A DNA stretch of 64,000 bases. Origin: Brevundimonas goettingensis (lineage in GTDB: Bacteria > Pseudomonadota > Alphaproteobacteria > Caulobacterales > Caulobacteraceae). The stretch covers positions 2,093,001 through 2,157,000 of the forward strand of contig NZ_CP062222.1 in NCBI RefSeq assembly GCF_017487405.1, read 5' to 3'. The position numbers and the translations under genes were made by a program. The stretch's first letter is position 1; the number at the start of each line of letters is the position of its first letter. The notes under the pieces are model-generated. The model worked only from the letters and a program-made list of their open reading frames with translations, was not told the DNA's origin and ran no database searches. Shown here in pieces: positions 1 through 8,347 of the stretch.

Positions 1-194
1 CCGCCCGCAACTTCAACCCGATGATGGCCACCGCCGGCAAGGTGACCCTGGTCGAGGTCGAGGAAATCGTCCCGACCGGCTCGCTCGATCCGGACCAGAT
101 CCACACCCCCGGCATCTACGTCGACCGCCTGTTCGTCGGTCAGTTCGAGAAGCGAATCGAACAGCGCACTGTCCGTCAGCGCGCGGACGCCTGA
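1..194 (+). CDS. scoA: 3-oxoacid CoA-transferase subunit A, C-terminal fragment
   Basis: The window opens inside a plus-strand reading frame (codons from base 3) that ends at a TGA at 192-194. The visible 63 residues contain the segment FNPMMATAGKVTLVEVEEIV followed by GSLDPDQIHTPGIYVDRLF, which is the typical C-terminal end of the A subunit of succinyl-CoA:3-ketoacid CoA-transferases. These heterodimers move CoA from succinyl-CoA onto acetoacetate in ketone-body and short-chain acid use. The B subunit follows at 425, so the assignment is supported by both sequence and order. The 5' part lies outside the window. Confidence 0.85.
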   Translation, partial: ARNFNPMMATAGKVTLVEVEEIVPTGSLDPDQIHTPGIYVDRLFVGQFEKRIEQRTVRQRADA

Positions 195-198
195 ACCG

Positions 199-411
199 AT
201 GCCGAAGGTGGTCTGGAAACATAGCGAGACAGGCGTGGACCTCATGCCGCCCGTCGAGGCCACCCAAGCTGAGGTCGACGCCATGGTCTGCAAAATCGAG
301 CTTGGCGAAGAAATCTATCTGAGGCGCGAAAACCTCAAGGACCTCAATCTGGTTGTGCTGACCATCGACACCGCTGAAGGCGTCACCACCCTGTCGGCCC
401 AACCCGTCTAG
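199..411 (+). CDS. Small hypothetical protein (70 aa) between CoA-transferase subunits
   Basis: This ATG frame starts 4 bases after the scoA stop and ends 13 bases before the scoB start, so it sits inside the operon. It encodes an acidic soluble 70-residue protein beginning MPKVVWKHSETGVDLM, with no signal peptide or membrane segment. Its third codon positions are mostly G or C, as in true genes here, though some codons (ctt, gaa, aat, gct) are less biased. I do not recognise a family. The tight spacing on both sides suggests it is translated as part of the operon. No clear Shine-Dalgarno sequence of its own is visible, so it may depend on coupling to scoA. The alternative is a non-functional spacer that happens to be open. 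Confidence 0.55.
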   Translation: MPKVVWKHSETGVDLMPPVEATQAEVDAMVCKIELGEEIYLRRENLKDLNLVVLTIDTAEGVTTLSAQPV

Positions 412-424
412 AAGAGAAACAACA

Positions 425-1075
425 ATGGCCCGGACCCGCGAACAACTGGCTGAACGCGCCGCGAAAGAGCTGCAGGACGGCTTCTATGTGAACTTGGGCA
501 TCGGCATCCCGACCCTGGTCGCCAACTACATCCCCGAAGGCATGGAGGTCACCCTCCAGTCCGAGAACGGCATGCTGGGCATGGGCCCCTTCCCTTGGGC
601 CGGTGAGGAAGACCCCGACCTGATCAACGCCGGCAAGCAGACCATCACCGAAATCCCCGAGAGCGCCTACTTCAGCTCGGCCGACAGCTTCGCCATGATC
701 CGCGGCGGCCATATCAACCTGTCGATCCTGGGGGCCATGGAGGTCGCCGAGAACGGCGACATCGCCAACTGGATGATCCCCGGCAAGCTGGTGAAGGGCA
801 TGGGCGGCGCCATGGATCTGGTCGCGGGCGTCAAGCGCGTGGTCGTGGTCATGGATCACGCCAACAAGCACGGCGAATCCAAGGTCCTGAAGGCCTGCAC
901 CCTGCCCCTGACGGGCACGGGCGTGGTCAGCCGTATCATCACCGACCTGGCTGTCTTCGACGTCAAGCCGGACGGCGCCGGGCTGGAGCTGATCGAACTG
1001 TCCGAGGGCGTGACCCTCGACGAGGTCGCGGCCAAGACCCAGGCGACCTATTCCGTGGCGCCTTCGCTCGCCTAA
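425..1075 (+). CDS. scoB: 3-oxoacid CoA-transferase subunit B
   Basis: This 216-residue protein matches the usual length of the B subunit of succinyl-CoA:3-ketoacid CoA-transferase. Near the N-terminus it has the glycine-rich stretch YVNLGIGIPTLVANY and then LQSENGMLGMGPFP. The SENG motif holds the glutamate (Glu47 here) that in this family forms the covalent glutamyl-CoA intermediate. Later segments such as RGGHINLSILGAMEV and ANWMIPGKLVKGMGGAMDLV are also family hallmarks. It works with the A subunit just upstream to activate acetoacetate or similar 3-oxo acids with CoA from succinyl-CoA in the cytosol. A thiolase that would cleave acetoacetyl-CoA is encoded further along, at 24051. Confidence 0.93.
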   Translation: MARTREQLAERAAKELQDGFYVNLGIGIPTLVANYIPEGMEVTLQSENGMLGMGPFPWAGEEDPDLINAGKQTITEIPESAYFSSADSFAMIRGGHINLSILGAMEVAENGDIANWMIPGKLVKGMGGAMDLVAGVKRVVVVMDHANKHGESKVLKACTLPLTGTGVVSRIITDLAVFDVKPDGAGLELIELSEGVTLDEVAAKTQATYSVAPSLA

Positions 1076-1169
1076 CTGACTGACGCTTAACCAAATCTCG
1101 CACCTGAGACGCGATGCCGCTTGGCAAACCGGCCGATCCCTGACGATAGTGGTTAAGGAGATGGGCGGC

Positions 1170-2036
1170 ATGTCGGCAACCAATACGCATCGGGTCTGGC
1201 CGGGTCTTCCCGCCCCGGATGAGGCGCGCGTGGCCCAGCTCTCGCCCGAGGCCGTCTCCGACGGCTTCGGCGAGGACGCCCGTAAAGGTCTGGCGGCCTT
1301 GGCCGACCGGGTCCGGGCCGAGATGCGCAGCGGTGAGCTGACCGAGGCCCTGGCCGTCATCCACCACCTGCGCGCCGGTCTGGAGAGCCTGAACCCGGCC
1401 GATCTGGAGCCTCGCAAGGGCTTGGGCGGCCTGTTCGACAGCCGCAAGCGCCGCCTCAAGGCCTTCCGCGACCGCTTCGCCGAGGTGACCCGCACCCTGG
1501 CTGAATCCCTGGACGACCTTCAGGTCCGCGTCGGGGCCGTGACCCGCCGCTCGGGCGTGCTGGAGCAGCTCTGGACCGACATCCGCCACGGCGTGCTCGA
1601 GATGGACGACTTCGTTGCCGCCTGCCTGAGGAAGATCGCCCCGGTCCAGGCGACCGAGCCCGGGCCCGCGCCCGTCCTGCATCCCGTGCATCAGCGCGGC
1701 CACCGCCTCGCCGACGCCCGCGACGCCGGGGTCCGCCTCCTGCCTCAGGTTCGCGTGGGCCAGAACGCCGACGGCCAGGCCGCGCGGCGGCTCAAGATGG
1801 CCTGCGACGCCATCATCGAGTGGCACCACGAATGGGCCGATAACCTCGGGGTCCGGGCCTTGGGCGTCAAAGGCCCGAAGAAGCAGAAGAAGGTCGCGCC
1901 CGATCAGGCCCGGCTGATCACCTCGCGCCAGACGGTGCTGGCCATGCTCGACGCCGCCGCCCGCGAGGTCGAGACCGCCCGCCAGCGCCGCGTCGAGGCC
2001 GACGCCCGCATCGAGGCCGCCCGCAAGGCGATCTAG
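1170..2036 (+). CDS. Hypothetical cytoplasmic protein, weak TelA-like (toxic anion resistance) features
   Basis: Three starts are possible in frame (GTG 1149, ATG 1161, ATG 1170). I chose ATG 1170 because an AAGGAG sequence at 1155-1160 is 9 bases from it and abuts the 1161 ATG. The product is a 288-residue protein rich in Ala, Arg and Leu with long predicted helices and no signal peptide. The N-terminal half (KGLGGLFDSRKRRLKAFRDR followed by a helical segment) is reminiscent of the early part of TelA/YaaN proteins, but the C-terminal half lacks the asparagine pair typical of that family. The middle, encoded by about 1631-1745, is rich in Pro, His and Arg and fits poorly with the helical flanks. 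Its stop overlaps the convergent lipoprotein gene by 4 bases. Confidence 0.7.
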   Translation: MSATNTHRVWPGLPAPDEARVAQLSPEAVSDGFGEDARKGLAALADRVRAEMRSGELTEALAVIHHLRAGLESLNPADLEPRKGLGGLFDSRKRRLKAFRDRFAEVTRTLAESLDDLQVRVGAVTRRSGVLEQLWTDIRHGVLEMDDFVAACLRKIAPVQATEPGPAPVLHPVHQRGHRLADARDAGVRLLPQVRVGQNADGQAARRLKMACDAIIEWHHEWADNLGVRALGVKGPKKQKKVAPDQARLITSRQTVLAMLDAAAREVETARQRRVEADARIEAARKAI

Positions 2037-2671
2037 CGGGTCGTCGCCGGAGCCGGAGCCGCGGTGGGCGCCGCCGTCGCCGTCCAGTCGGCGATCTGGG
2101 CGTTCAGGTCACGCGAGGCGATGTCGAAGGCGCTGACGATGGCCGAGACCCGGTTCTCGTTGGCCGGCTGGGAGACGGTGAAAACCTCCTCGCTGGTCAC
2201 GTTACGCTCGGGCAGGATCGTCATCCGGGCCCGGGCCGTGATAACCACCGTGGGTGTTCCGCCGGGTGCGTCGTAGCGGGCCTCGAAGCGGGTCACATCG
2301 ACGCTCAGCACCCGGGTCGCGATCCCGGGCTCGCGCCGACCGATCAGCCGCACCCGCGGGTTGCTGGCGAACGCCGCCTCCAGGCTGTCGTTGAACAGGA
2401 CCTCGGCCGGCGAGACCCAGCGCGCGCCCTTGATGTAGGCGGCTTCCGTGCCAGTCACGCCGAGCAGGCGATCACCCTTGGACGCCTCGGGGAAGTCGAT
2501 GCGCCGCAGGGCCACCGGGATGGGCGTCATGGCCTGGGGCGTGACGCCGGGCGCTTCCGGAGCGCTGGAGCCGAACCGGTAAAGCTGCACCGGCTTGGGC
2601 GTCGACAACAGGGAACAGCCCGACAGGGCGAAGGCGACCGCCGCGACGGTGAGGATGCGGGTCGGGATCAC
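2033..2671 (-). CDS. ABC-type transport auxiliary lipoprotein (PqiC-like)
   Basis: The 212-residue protein begins with a short hydrophobic leader ending in a lipobox (FALSGC), so it should be lipidated at that cysteine and anchored in an envelope membrane. The mature part starts with LLSTPKPVQLYRFG and later has PVALRRIDFPEASKGDRLLG and SVDVTRFEARYD, the pattern of the ABC_trans_aux/PqiC family. Such lipoproteins partner MCE-type lipid transporters. It is the last gene of the Mla-like operon, and its GTG start overlaps the stop of the MCE gene by 4 bases (GTGA), which points to translational coupling. A long Ala/Pro tail ends the protein. Confidence 0.82.
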   Translation of the reverse strand: MIPTRILTVAAVAFALSGCSLLSTPKPVQLYRFGSSAPEAPGVTPQAMTPIPVALRRIDFPEASKGDRLLGVTGTEAAYIKGARWVSPAEVLFNDSLEAAFASNPRVRLIGRREPGIATRVLSVDVTRFEARYDAPGGTPTVVITARARMTILPERNVTSEEVFTVSQPANENRVSAIVSAFDIASRDLNAQIADWTATAAPTAAPAPATTR

Positions 2672-3606
2672 GGCTGGACCTCCATTTCCTTGGATGCGGG
2701 ACGGCCGATGAAGTCGCGCGGACTGGCGCGGACGTCGTCGATGAGGCTCTGCAGCGAGGCCGTGGCCTCGTTCAGCTCCTCGATGGTCTGGGTCAGCTGC
2801 GGCAGGCCCGTGGTCGAGAACTCGCCCAGCGGACGCTCCAGCGCATTGGCCGACCGGTTGATCGAGGCGATGGCCGTGCGGGCGTCCTCGGTCGCCTTGT
2901 TGATGTTGGCGATGGCCTGGCGTCCGTCGCCATTGACGACCGTACGGGCATCGACGGCTAGCTGACGGTATTCCTCAACGGCCGCATTGGCCTTGGCCAG
3001 GGCGTCTTCCAGCTCCTTGAACATCCCCTTGCGCGCTTCGAGCTCGGTCGACAGGGCCTCGATGTTCTTCAGGCTGGTAGAGAAGGAGCGGATGTTGTCG
3101 TCGGACATGACCCGGTTGATCCGGTTCAGGGCGTCCACCGTCTGGGCCAGCACCGTGCCCGAGCCGGACAGAAGTTCGGCGATCGGCGACGGCTGGCTCT
3201 GGATTACCGGCACGACGTTCTCGGGATACTGGCTCTTGAGCAGGGCGCTGCCCTCGGTCCCGGCGGTGATCTGGATGTAGTTCAGCCCGGTGATGCCCTG
3301 GGGCTCCAGCTGGGCGCGCGAGGAGACGCGGACCGGGGTGGTGCCGTTCAGACGGACGCGGGCGATGACCTGATCGCCCTTCTTGGGATCCAGGTTCAGG
3401 TCGGTGACCTCGCCGACGCGGATGCCGTTGAAATGGACCTCGCCGCCCTCCGACAGGCCGCGCACCGGCCCGTAGAAGACGATGTCATAGACGTCATAGT
3501 CCTTGTTGAACTGGAGGCGAGCCATCCAGATCGTGAACAGCGCCAGGGCCAGCAACAGGAAGACCGTTGCGATGCCGACGGCGGCGTAGTGTGCGTCTCT
3601 TTCCAT
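2668..3606 (-). CDS. MCE-family (MlaD-like) lipid transport protein
   Basis: This 312-residue protein has one N-terminal membrane helix (about residues 8-30), then an MCE domain with the characteristic YDIVFYGPVRGLSEGGEVHF and FNGIRVGEVTDL segments, then a long helical region with heptad-like repeats ending near the C-terminus. Such proteins sit in the inner membrane, form hexameric rings in the periplasm and bind phospholipids moving between the membranes. The gene lies between the ATPase gene and the auxiliary lipoprotein gene of the same operon. It is longer than E. coli MlaD (about 180 aa) because of the C-terminal coiled coil, which is common in alphaproteobacterial relatives. Confidence 0.87.
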   Translation of the reverse strand: MERDAHYAAVGIATVFLLLALALFTIWMARLQFNKDYDVYDIVFYGPVRGLSEGGEVHFNGIRVGEVTDLNLDPKKGDQVIARVRLNGTTPVRVSSRAQLEPQGITGLNYIQITAGTEGSALLKSQYPENVVPVIQSQPSPIAELLSGSGTVLAQTVDALNRINRVMSDDNIRSFSTSLKNIEALSTELEARKGMFKELEDALAKANAAVEEYRQLAVDARTVVNGDGRQAIANINKATEDARTAIASINRSANALERPLGEFSTTGLPQLTQTIEELNEATASLQSLIDDVRASPRDFIGRPASKEMEVQP

Positions 3607-3621
3607 AGTCGTCCGCTCTCC

Positions 3622-4434
3622 TCAGGCGGCCTTGGTGGCCGCGCGTCCGCGCGGTCCGAGGAAGTATTCCTTGATCCACGGATGATCGGAACGCTCCAGT
3701 TCCTGCACCGTGGCCTTGGCGACGATCCCCTTGTCGGCCAGGACCGCGACCTTGTCGCAGATGGCGTAAAGGCTATCGAGGTCGTGTGTGATCATGAAGA
3801 CGGTCAGGCCCAGGTCGTCCGACAGGGTCCGTATCAGCTCGTCGAAGGCCGCGGCGCCGATGGGGTCCAGCCCCGCCGTCGGTTCGTCGAGGAACAGCAG
3901 TTCGGGATCCAGAGCCAGGGCGCGGGCGAGGCCCACGCGCTTGCGCATCCCGCCCGAGAGCTCCGACGGCTTCTGATGGTGCGATTCCGGCTTCAGCCCG
4001 ACCATGGCGATCTTCATCTCGGCCAGTTCGCGAATGGTCTCGCGCGGCAACTTCGTATGTTCCACCAGCGGCGAGGCGACGTTGTCGAGCACGCTCAGCG
4101 ACGAGAACAGCGCCCCCTGCTGGAACAGCGTTCCCGTGCGCCGCTCGATGTCGGCCGACTGTTCGGGGCTCAGGTCCGAGGTATCGTGGCCAAAGATGCG
4201 GATCGTGCCGCCATCAGGCTCCTTGAGCCCGATGATGGTGTTGAGCAGCACGGTCTTGCCGGTCCCGGACCCGCCGACCACGCCCAGAACCTCGCCCCGC
4301 TGAACATCGAGATTCAGCCCGTCGTGGATGACCTGATCGCCGAACTGACTGACCAGATCACGCACCTCGATGAGGTTGTCGGGCGCCTTGTCGTTCGCGG
4401 GCGCTTCCGCCTCCGGGGTCTTCGCCTTGGTCAC
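3622..4434 (-). CDS. ABC transporter ATP-binding protein (MlaF-like)
   Basis: The 270-residue product has all nucleotide-binding motifs: Walker A GGSGTGKT, Q-loop region TGTLFQQGALF, signature LSGGMRKRVG, Walker B LLFLDEPTAGLDP and the H-loop FMITHDLDSL. The signature and the LFQQGALFSSL stretch are typical of the MlaF subgroup that powers MCE lipid transporters. It starts with GTG, and this GTG overlaps the TGA of the upstream permease gene (GTGA), so the two subunits are probably made in a coupled manner. A C-terminal extension (RSDHPWIKEYFLGPRGRAA) resembles the MlaF tail, which binds a small STAS protein in E. coli. In this locus the permease carries an STAS-like domain itself. Confidence 0.92.
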   Translation of the reverse strand: MTKAKTPEAEAPANDKAPDNLIEVRDLVSQFGDQVIHDGLNLDVQRGEVLGVVGGSGTGKTVLLNTIIGLKEPDGGTIRIFGHDTSDLSPEQSADIERRTGTLFQQGALFSSLSVLDNVASPLVEHTKLPRETIRELAEMKIAMVGLKPESHHQKPSELSGGMRKRVGLARALALDPELLFLDEPTAGLDPIGAAAFDELIRTLSDDLGLTVFMITHDLDSLYAICDKVAVLADKGIVAKATVQELERSDHPWIKEYFLGPRGRAATKAA

Positions 4435-5549
4435 AGGTTCAGCTCCAGGAAGATCAGGGCGAAGACGGCGTCCAGGAGGATGATGGCGAAGATGGCCTGA
4501 ACCACCGCCGCGGTGACCCTGCGTCCCAGGCTCTCGACGTCGCCGGCGACCGACATCCCCTGACGGCAGCCGATGGCGGCGATGACGATGGCGAAGACCG
4601 GGGCCTTGACCATGCCAACGAACAGATGGGTCGCCATCGTATTGTCCTGGCCCAGCTGCTGGATGAAGAAGGCCGGGCCATAGCCGAGCTGGCTCCAGGT
4701 CACCAGCATGCCGCCCAGCAGGCCGGTCAGGATGCCGACGAAGGTGAGCAGCGGCATCATCACCAGCATGGCGGCAAGCCGCGGAATGACTAGGGCCTGG
4801 AAGGGATTGACCCCCATAACCTGCATGGCGTCGACCTCCTGGTTCATCCGCATCGACCCGATCTCCGCCGCGAAGGACGACGACGAACGACCGGCCAGCA
4901 GGATGGCGGTGATCAGGACCGCCAGCTCACGCAGGGTGGCGACGGCGACCAGCTGAACGGTGAACACCCCAGCCCCGAACTGGGTCAGCAGGTTCGCGCC
5001 GAGGAAGGCGATGACGGCGCCGATGAAGAAATTGGTCACGGCGATGATGGGGATGGCGTCCAGACCGGCGCGTTCACCCTGGCTGAACCAGGCAGGCCAG
5101 CGGATGTCCGAGGGATGCCGCACCGCCGCGCCAGAGGCGGTGATCAGACGACCGAGGAAGGCCATCGACAGGATCATCTCGCCGCCGATGTCGTAAACGC
5201 CCTGACCGATCTTGGCGAAGGTTCGCGTCAGGGGGTCGGGCCTGCGCGGCGGCGGGGCGCTCTCGCGCTCCAGCTTTTCGACCATCGCATAGACGCGACC
5301 CGCCTCGGGTCGTGAGGACCAGGCATCGGCCGGCAGGGACTTGTCAGTCGCCTGGGCGATGATCAGGGCGCCGGCGGTGTCGAACCGTCCCAGACCCGAG
5401 ATGTCGATGCGCGAGACCGTACGCCCGGACAGCTGGTCGCTGAGCCGGCGCGCCGCATGGCCAAGACCGCCCGTGGTCCAGTCGCCGCTGAGGCGCAGAA
5501 CCGCACTGTCGCCGCCCGACTCATCGATCTGGAAATCCGCTGCGCTCAT
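4431..5549 (-). CDS. MlaE-family ABC permease with N-terminal STAS-like domain
   Basis: The 372-residue protein has two parts. Residues 1-about 110 look like an STAS fold (AVLRLSGDWTTGG, RIDISGLGRFDTAGALII). The rest is a MlaE permease with about five membrane helices and the conserved block RELAVLITAILLAGRSSSSF followed by AAEIGSMRMNQEVDAM. It is the membrane channel part of an inner-membrane phospholipid transporter, encoded first in a four-gene operon with ATPase, MCE protein and lipoprotein. The start codon is preceded by a purine-rich aggggagggg sequence. Fusion of the STAS part to the permease replaces the separate MlaB subunit known in E. coli. Confidence 0.92.
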   Translation of the reverse strand: MSAADFQIDESGGDSAVLRLSGDWTTGGLGHAARRLSDQLSGRTVSRIDISGLGRFDTAGALIIAQATDKSLPADAWSSRPEAGRVYAMVEKLERESAPPPRRPDPLTRTFAKIGQGVYDIGGEMILSMAFLGRLITASGAAVRHPSDIRWPAWFSQGERAGLDAIPIIAVTNFFIGAVIAFLGANLLTQFGAGVFTVQLVAVATLRELAVLITAILLAGRSSSSFAAEIGSMRMNQEVDAMQVMGVNPFQALVIPRLAAMLVMMPLLTFVGILTGLLGGMLVTWSQLGYGPAFFIQQLGQDNTMATHLFVGMVKAPVFAIVIAAIGCRQGMSVAGDVESLGRRVTAAVVQAIFAIILLDAVFALIFLELNL

Positions 5550-5657
5550 CCCCTCCCCTTTAGCCGAGCCCGTGCCGAACGCCCATGGCGAAGCCGGGCC
5601 CGAGGCCTCTGAACGCCCATATGGTCAAGTTGTTCAGTCGACCGTGGCAGTTACGCG

Positions 5658-7106
5658 TCACAGCAGCTGACGGACGCGTTTCAGATCCTGGATGAAGACG
5701 GCGTGTTCGCGGCGCCTGGCGGCCTCGTCGGGCAGGCGCAGCAGATAGGCCGGATGGACGGTGACGAGAGCATGGGAGCCGTCCGTCAGAGGAATGGGCA
5801 TCCCCCGCTCGCGGGTCACCGTGACCTTTCGCCCCAGTACGCCCAGTGTCGCGGTCGACCCCAGCGTCAGCACCACCTTGGGCCGAACCAGAGCCCGCTC
5901 GTGATCCAGCCACCAGCGGCAGGCGGTGACCTCGCTGGTCGTCGGCGTTCGGTGCAGGCGGCGCTTGCCGCGCGGCTCGTGCTTGAAGTGTTTGACCGCA
6001 TTGGTGACGAAGGCCTCGTCCCGGTCGATGCCGGCCTCGCGGAAAGCATCGTTGAGCAGCTGTCCCGCCGGACCGACGAAAGGACGGCCGGCAAGGTCCT
6101 CGTGATCGCCCGGCTGCTCGCCCACAATCATCAGCTTCGCGCGCGGCGGGCCTTCGCCGCAGACGCCTTGCGTCGCATCACGCCACAGCGGGCAACGGCG
6201 GCAGGCCTGGACCCCGTGGCGCAGCTCATCGAGGTTCGACGGCGAAAACCCCTCCTCGAAGGCGCCGTCGCGGTTGTGTCGGAAGATCGCCTTGGCCAGC
6301 CGGGCGTTGGGTTCGGAATGCGGAGTTCCGACCATGGTTTCCGTGCGAACCGCCGAGGCGGCGACCAGTTCCGGGATCAGGGCGGCTTCGGGCAGGTTTT
6401 TCCAGTATCGCTTGGGCATCTCGCCCTGCATGGTCTTTGTCTTCAGCCGGGCCGGATTGAAGGTGGAGGCGTAGTAGGTTTTCCAGAACTCCTCGATCTC
6501 GTCCTCCTGCGGGGCGTCCGAGGCCTGGGCGGGCGGGCCGAAGCTCATGGCCTTGCCGTCCCAGAAGCATGAGCCGTCCGGCGTCAGGATCGACCAGCGC
6601 ATGGTGGTGAACCGGTTGGCAAAGAAGGGGGCGGTGCGAGCCAGGACCCTATGCGCGGGCTCGAACCAGGCCACCCAGCATTCGCCCTCCTCGTCGAAGG
6701 CCTGACGGAAGCGGACGAAGGCCTTCATCTTGTGGCTGGCGCGGCTGACGTTGCGCTGCCGGTCCATGGCGTCGGAGACGTCGCGGTCCGAGCGCACCCG
6801 CATCAGGTCGCGCTCGGCCTGAAGCCGCCAAAGGATGCGGTACAGCAGGTCGAACCGGTCCGGGGTGCGGTGCAGGACCACGTCGTGGGCCATATCCACG
6901 AAGGCCTGGGGCACGCGGAGCGGCCGCGCCTTGTCCGGAAGCGCAGACTCTCCCTCGCCCGCCGCGGCGTCGAACAACCCGCCCTGAAGGTCCTCCCCGA
7001 CCACGAACCGGGCCTCGCCCGGCGCCACCCCCGCCAGCCGGAACGCCCGCGCGGCCAGACGCCAGCCGTCGAAATCGGTCTCCGAGGCCAGGACCGCGAC
7101 GCGCAT
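5658..7106 (-). CDS. udgX: UdgX-family uracil-DNA glycosylase with N-terminal DUF4130-type domain
   Basis: The reading frame is open further upstream, but the natural start is the ATG at 7106, which shares one base with the stop of the preceding radical SAM gene (TGATG). The 482-residue product has an N-terminal half of the TIGR03915/DUF4130 type and a C-terminal uracil-DNA glycosylase domain (GEGPPRAKLMIVGEQPGDHE, VTNAVKHFKHEP, TVHPAYLLR). The family-4-like cysteine pattern (CRRCPLW) suggests an iron-sulphur cluster. The loop KRRLH with His385 corresponds to the KRRIH loop that defines UdgX, the glycosylase known to become covalently bound to DNA at uracil sites. It is expected to act in uracil repair together with the upstream radical SAM protein. 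Confidence 0.9.
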   Translation of the reverse strand: MRVAVLASETDFDGWRLAARAFRLAGVAPGEARFVVGEDLQGGLFDAAAGEGESALPDKARPLRVPQAFVDMAHDVVLHRTPDRFDLLYRILWRLQAERDLMRVRSDRDVSDAMDRQRNVSRASHKMKAFVRFRQAFDEEGECWVAWFEPAHRVLARTAPFFANRFTTMRWSILTPDGSCFWDGKAMSFGPPAQASDAPQEDEIEEFWKTYYASTFNPARLKTKTMQGEMPKRYWKNLPEAALIPELVAASAVRTETMVGTPHSEPNARLAKAIFRHNRDGAFEEGFSPSNLDELRHGVQACRRCPLWRDATQGVCGEGPPRAKLMIVGEQPGDHEDLAGRPFVGPAGQLLNDAFREAGIDRDEAFVTNAVKHFKHEPRGKRRLHRTPTTSEVTACRWWLDHERALVRPKVVLTLGSTATLGVLGRKVTVTRERGMPIPLTDGSHALVTVHPAYLLRLPDEAARRREHAVFIQDLKRVRQLL

Positions 7107-8347
7107 CAGAACAGGCTCATCTGAACCGGCTCGACCGTCGGAGTCAGCCGGGCGCGCAGGTCGACGGCGTCGGTCAGGCCGCCGGGCGTCCAGTCCAGGG
7201 CGGTGATGAAGGGCCGGACCTTGTCGATGCCCCGACACAGCCGCGCCACGTCTTCCAGCCGCAGCGTCCGATAGCGCCGCACCGAAATCATCCGATCGAC
7301 CGACTTCACCCCCAGGCCGGGCACGCGCAGCAGGGCCTCGCGGTCGGCCGTGTTCACATTGACCGGGAACAGCTCGCGCCGGTTCAGGGCCCAGGCCAGT
7401 TTGGGATCGACGGCCAGGTCCAGCATACCGCCGGTCGTCGCTTCGCCGATCTCGGGCGCCGAGAAGCCGTAGAACCGCATCAGCCAGTCGGCCTGATAAA
7501 GCCGGTGCTCACGCATCAGCGGCGGCTTCGACAAAGGCAGGGCCGCGCTGGAATCCGGGATCGGGCTGAAGGCCGAATAATAGACCCGGCGCAGGCCGTA
7601 GCCGCCGTAGAGCGAGGCGCTGCGGTCGAGGATTTCAGTGTCCGGCGCCCCGTCAGCGCCGACGATCAGCTGAGTGCTCTGGCCGCCCGGAGCGAATTTC
7701 GGCGGTTTGATCCGGTCCTTCTTCTGCGGCTTCGCGGCCTCGACCTTGAGCCGGACTTGACCCATGGCCTTCTTGATGACGGCGAGGTCCTTCTGCGGCG
7801 CGAGGCGCGTCAGGGCCTCCTCGCGCGGCACCTCGATATTGGCCGAGAGCCGGTCAGCGTAGAGGCCCGCCTCCTCGACCAGCCGGGGATCGGCCTCGGG
7901 GATCAGCTTCAGATGGATATAGCCCCGAAAGTCGTGGTCGAGCCTGAGCGACTTCGCCACAAGGACCAGCTGCTCCATCGTGTAGTCGCCGGACTGGATG
8001 ATGCCCGAGGACAGGAACAGCCCCTCGATATAGTTGCGCCGATAGAAGTTCAGCGTCAGGTCCACGACCTCCTGCACCGAAAACCGCGCGCGCTGGACGT
8101 TCGAGGACACCCGGTTGATGCAGTAGGCGCAGTCGTAGATGCAGAAATTGGTCAGCAGGATCTTGAGCAGGCTGACGCAGCGCCCGTCCGGCGTATAGGC
8201 GTGACAGATGCCCATCCCCTCGGTGGAGCCGATGCCCTTGCCCCCGATGGAGTTCCGCTTCCCCGTGCCGGACGAGGAACAGGAGGCGTCGTATTTCGCC
8301 GCGTCCGCCAGGACCGACAACTTCTTGCGCAGATCGAGTTGAGCCAT
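7106..8347 (-). CDS. Putative DNA modification/repair radical SAM protein
   Basis: The 413-residue protein has a radical SAM cluster motif CIYDCAYC (Cys69, Cys73, Cys76) and begins KLSVLADAAKYDASCSSSG, the hallmark of the family that is regularly encoded next to DUF4130/UdgX proteins (TIGR03916). The C-terminus has a helix-hairpin-helix type stretch (LLRVPGLGVKSVDRMISVRR), which suggests DNA contact. It is translated just before udgX with a one-base overlap of stop and start. A GTTC-N7-GTTC SOS box lies immediately next to its start codon, so expression should respond to DNA damage. The substrate of this radical SAM family is, to my knowledge, not firmly established. Confidence 0.9.
   Translation of the reverse strand: MAQLDLRKKLSVLADAAKYDASCSSSGTGKRNSIGGKGIGSTEGMGICHAYTPDGRCVSLLKILLTNFCIYDCAYCINRVSSNVQRARFSVQEVVDLTLNFYRRNYIEGLFLSSGIIQSGDYTMEQLVLVAKSLRLDHDFRGYIHLKLIPEADPRLVEEAGLYADRLSANIEVPREEALTRLAPQKDLAVIKKAMGQVRLKVEAAKPQKKDRIKPPKFAPGGQSTQLIVGADGAPDTEILDRSASLYGGYGLRRVYYSAFSPIPDSSAALPLSKPPLMREHRLYQADWLMRFYGFSAPEIGEATTGGMLDLAVDPKLAWALNRRELFPVNVNTADREALLRVPGLGVKSVDRMISVRRYRTLRLEDVARLCRGIDKVRPFITALDWTPGGLTDAVDLRARLTPTVEPVQMSLF

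Noticed and set aside
1624..1749. Possible 120-base inversion inside the unknown gene at 1170, bounded by CCTGAGG and CCTCAGG
   Set aside because: Both orientations are open and have similar codon bias, a 7-base inverted repeat is common by chance, and no homologue is available to decide.
963..1829. Long minus-strand open frame across scoB and the unknown gene
   Set aside because: Such antisense frames are common in high-GC DNA. It has no ribosome site, crosses a gene boundary, and its composition is that of a shadow.
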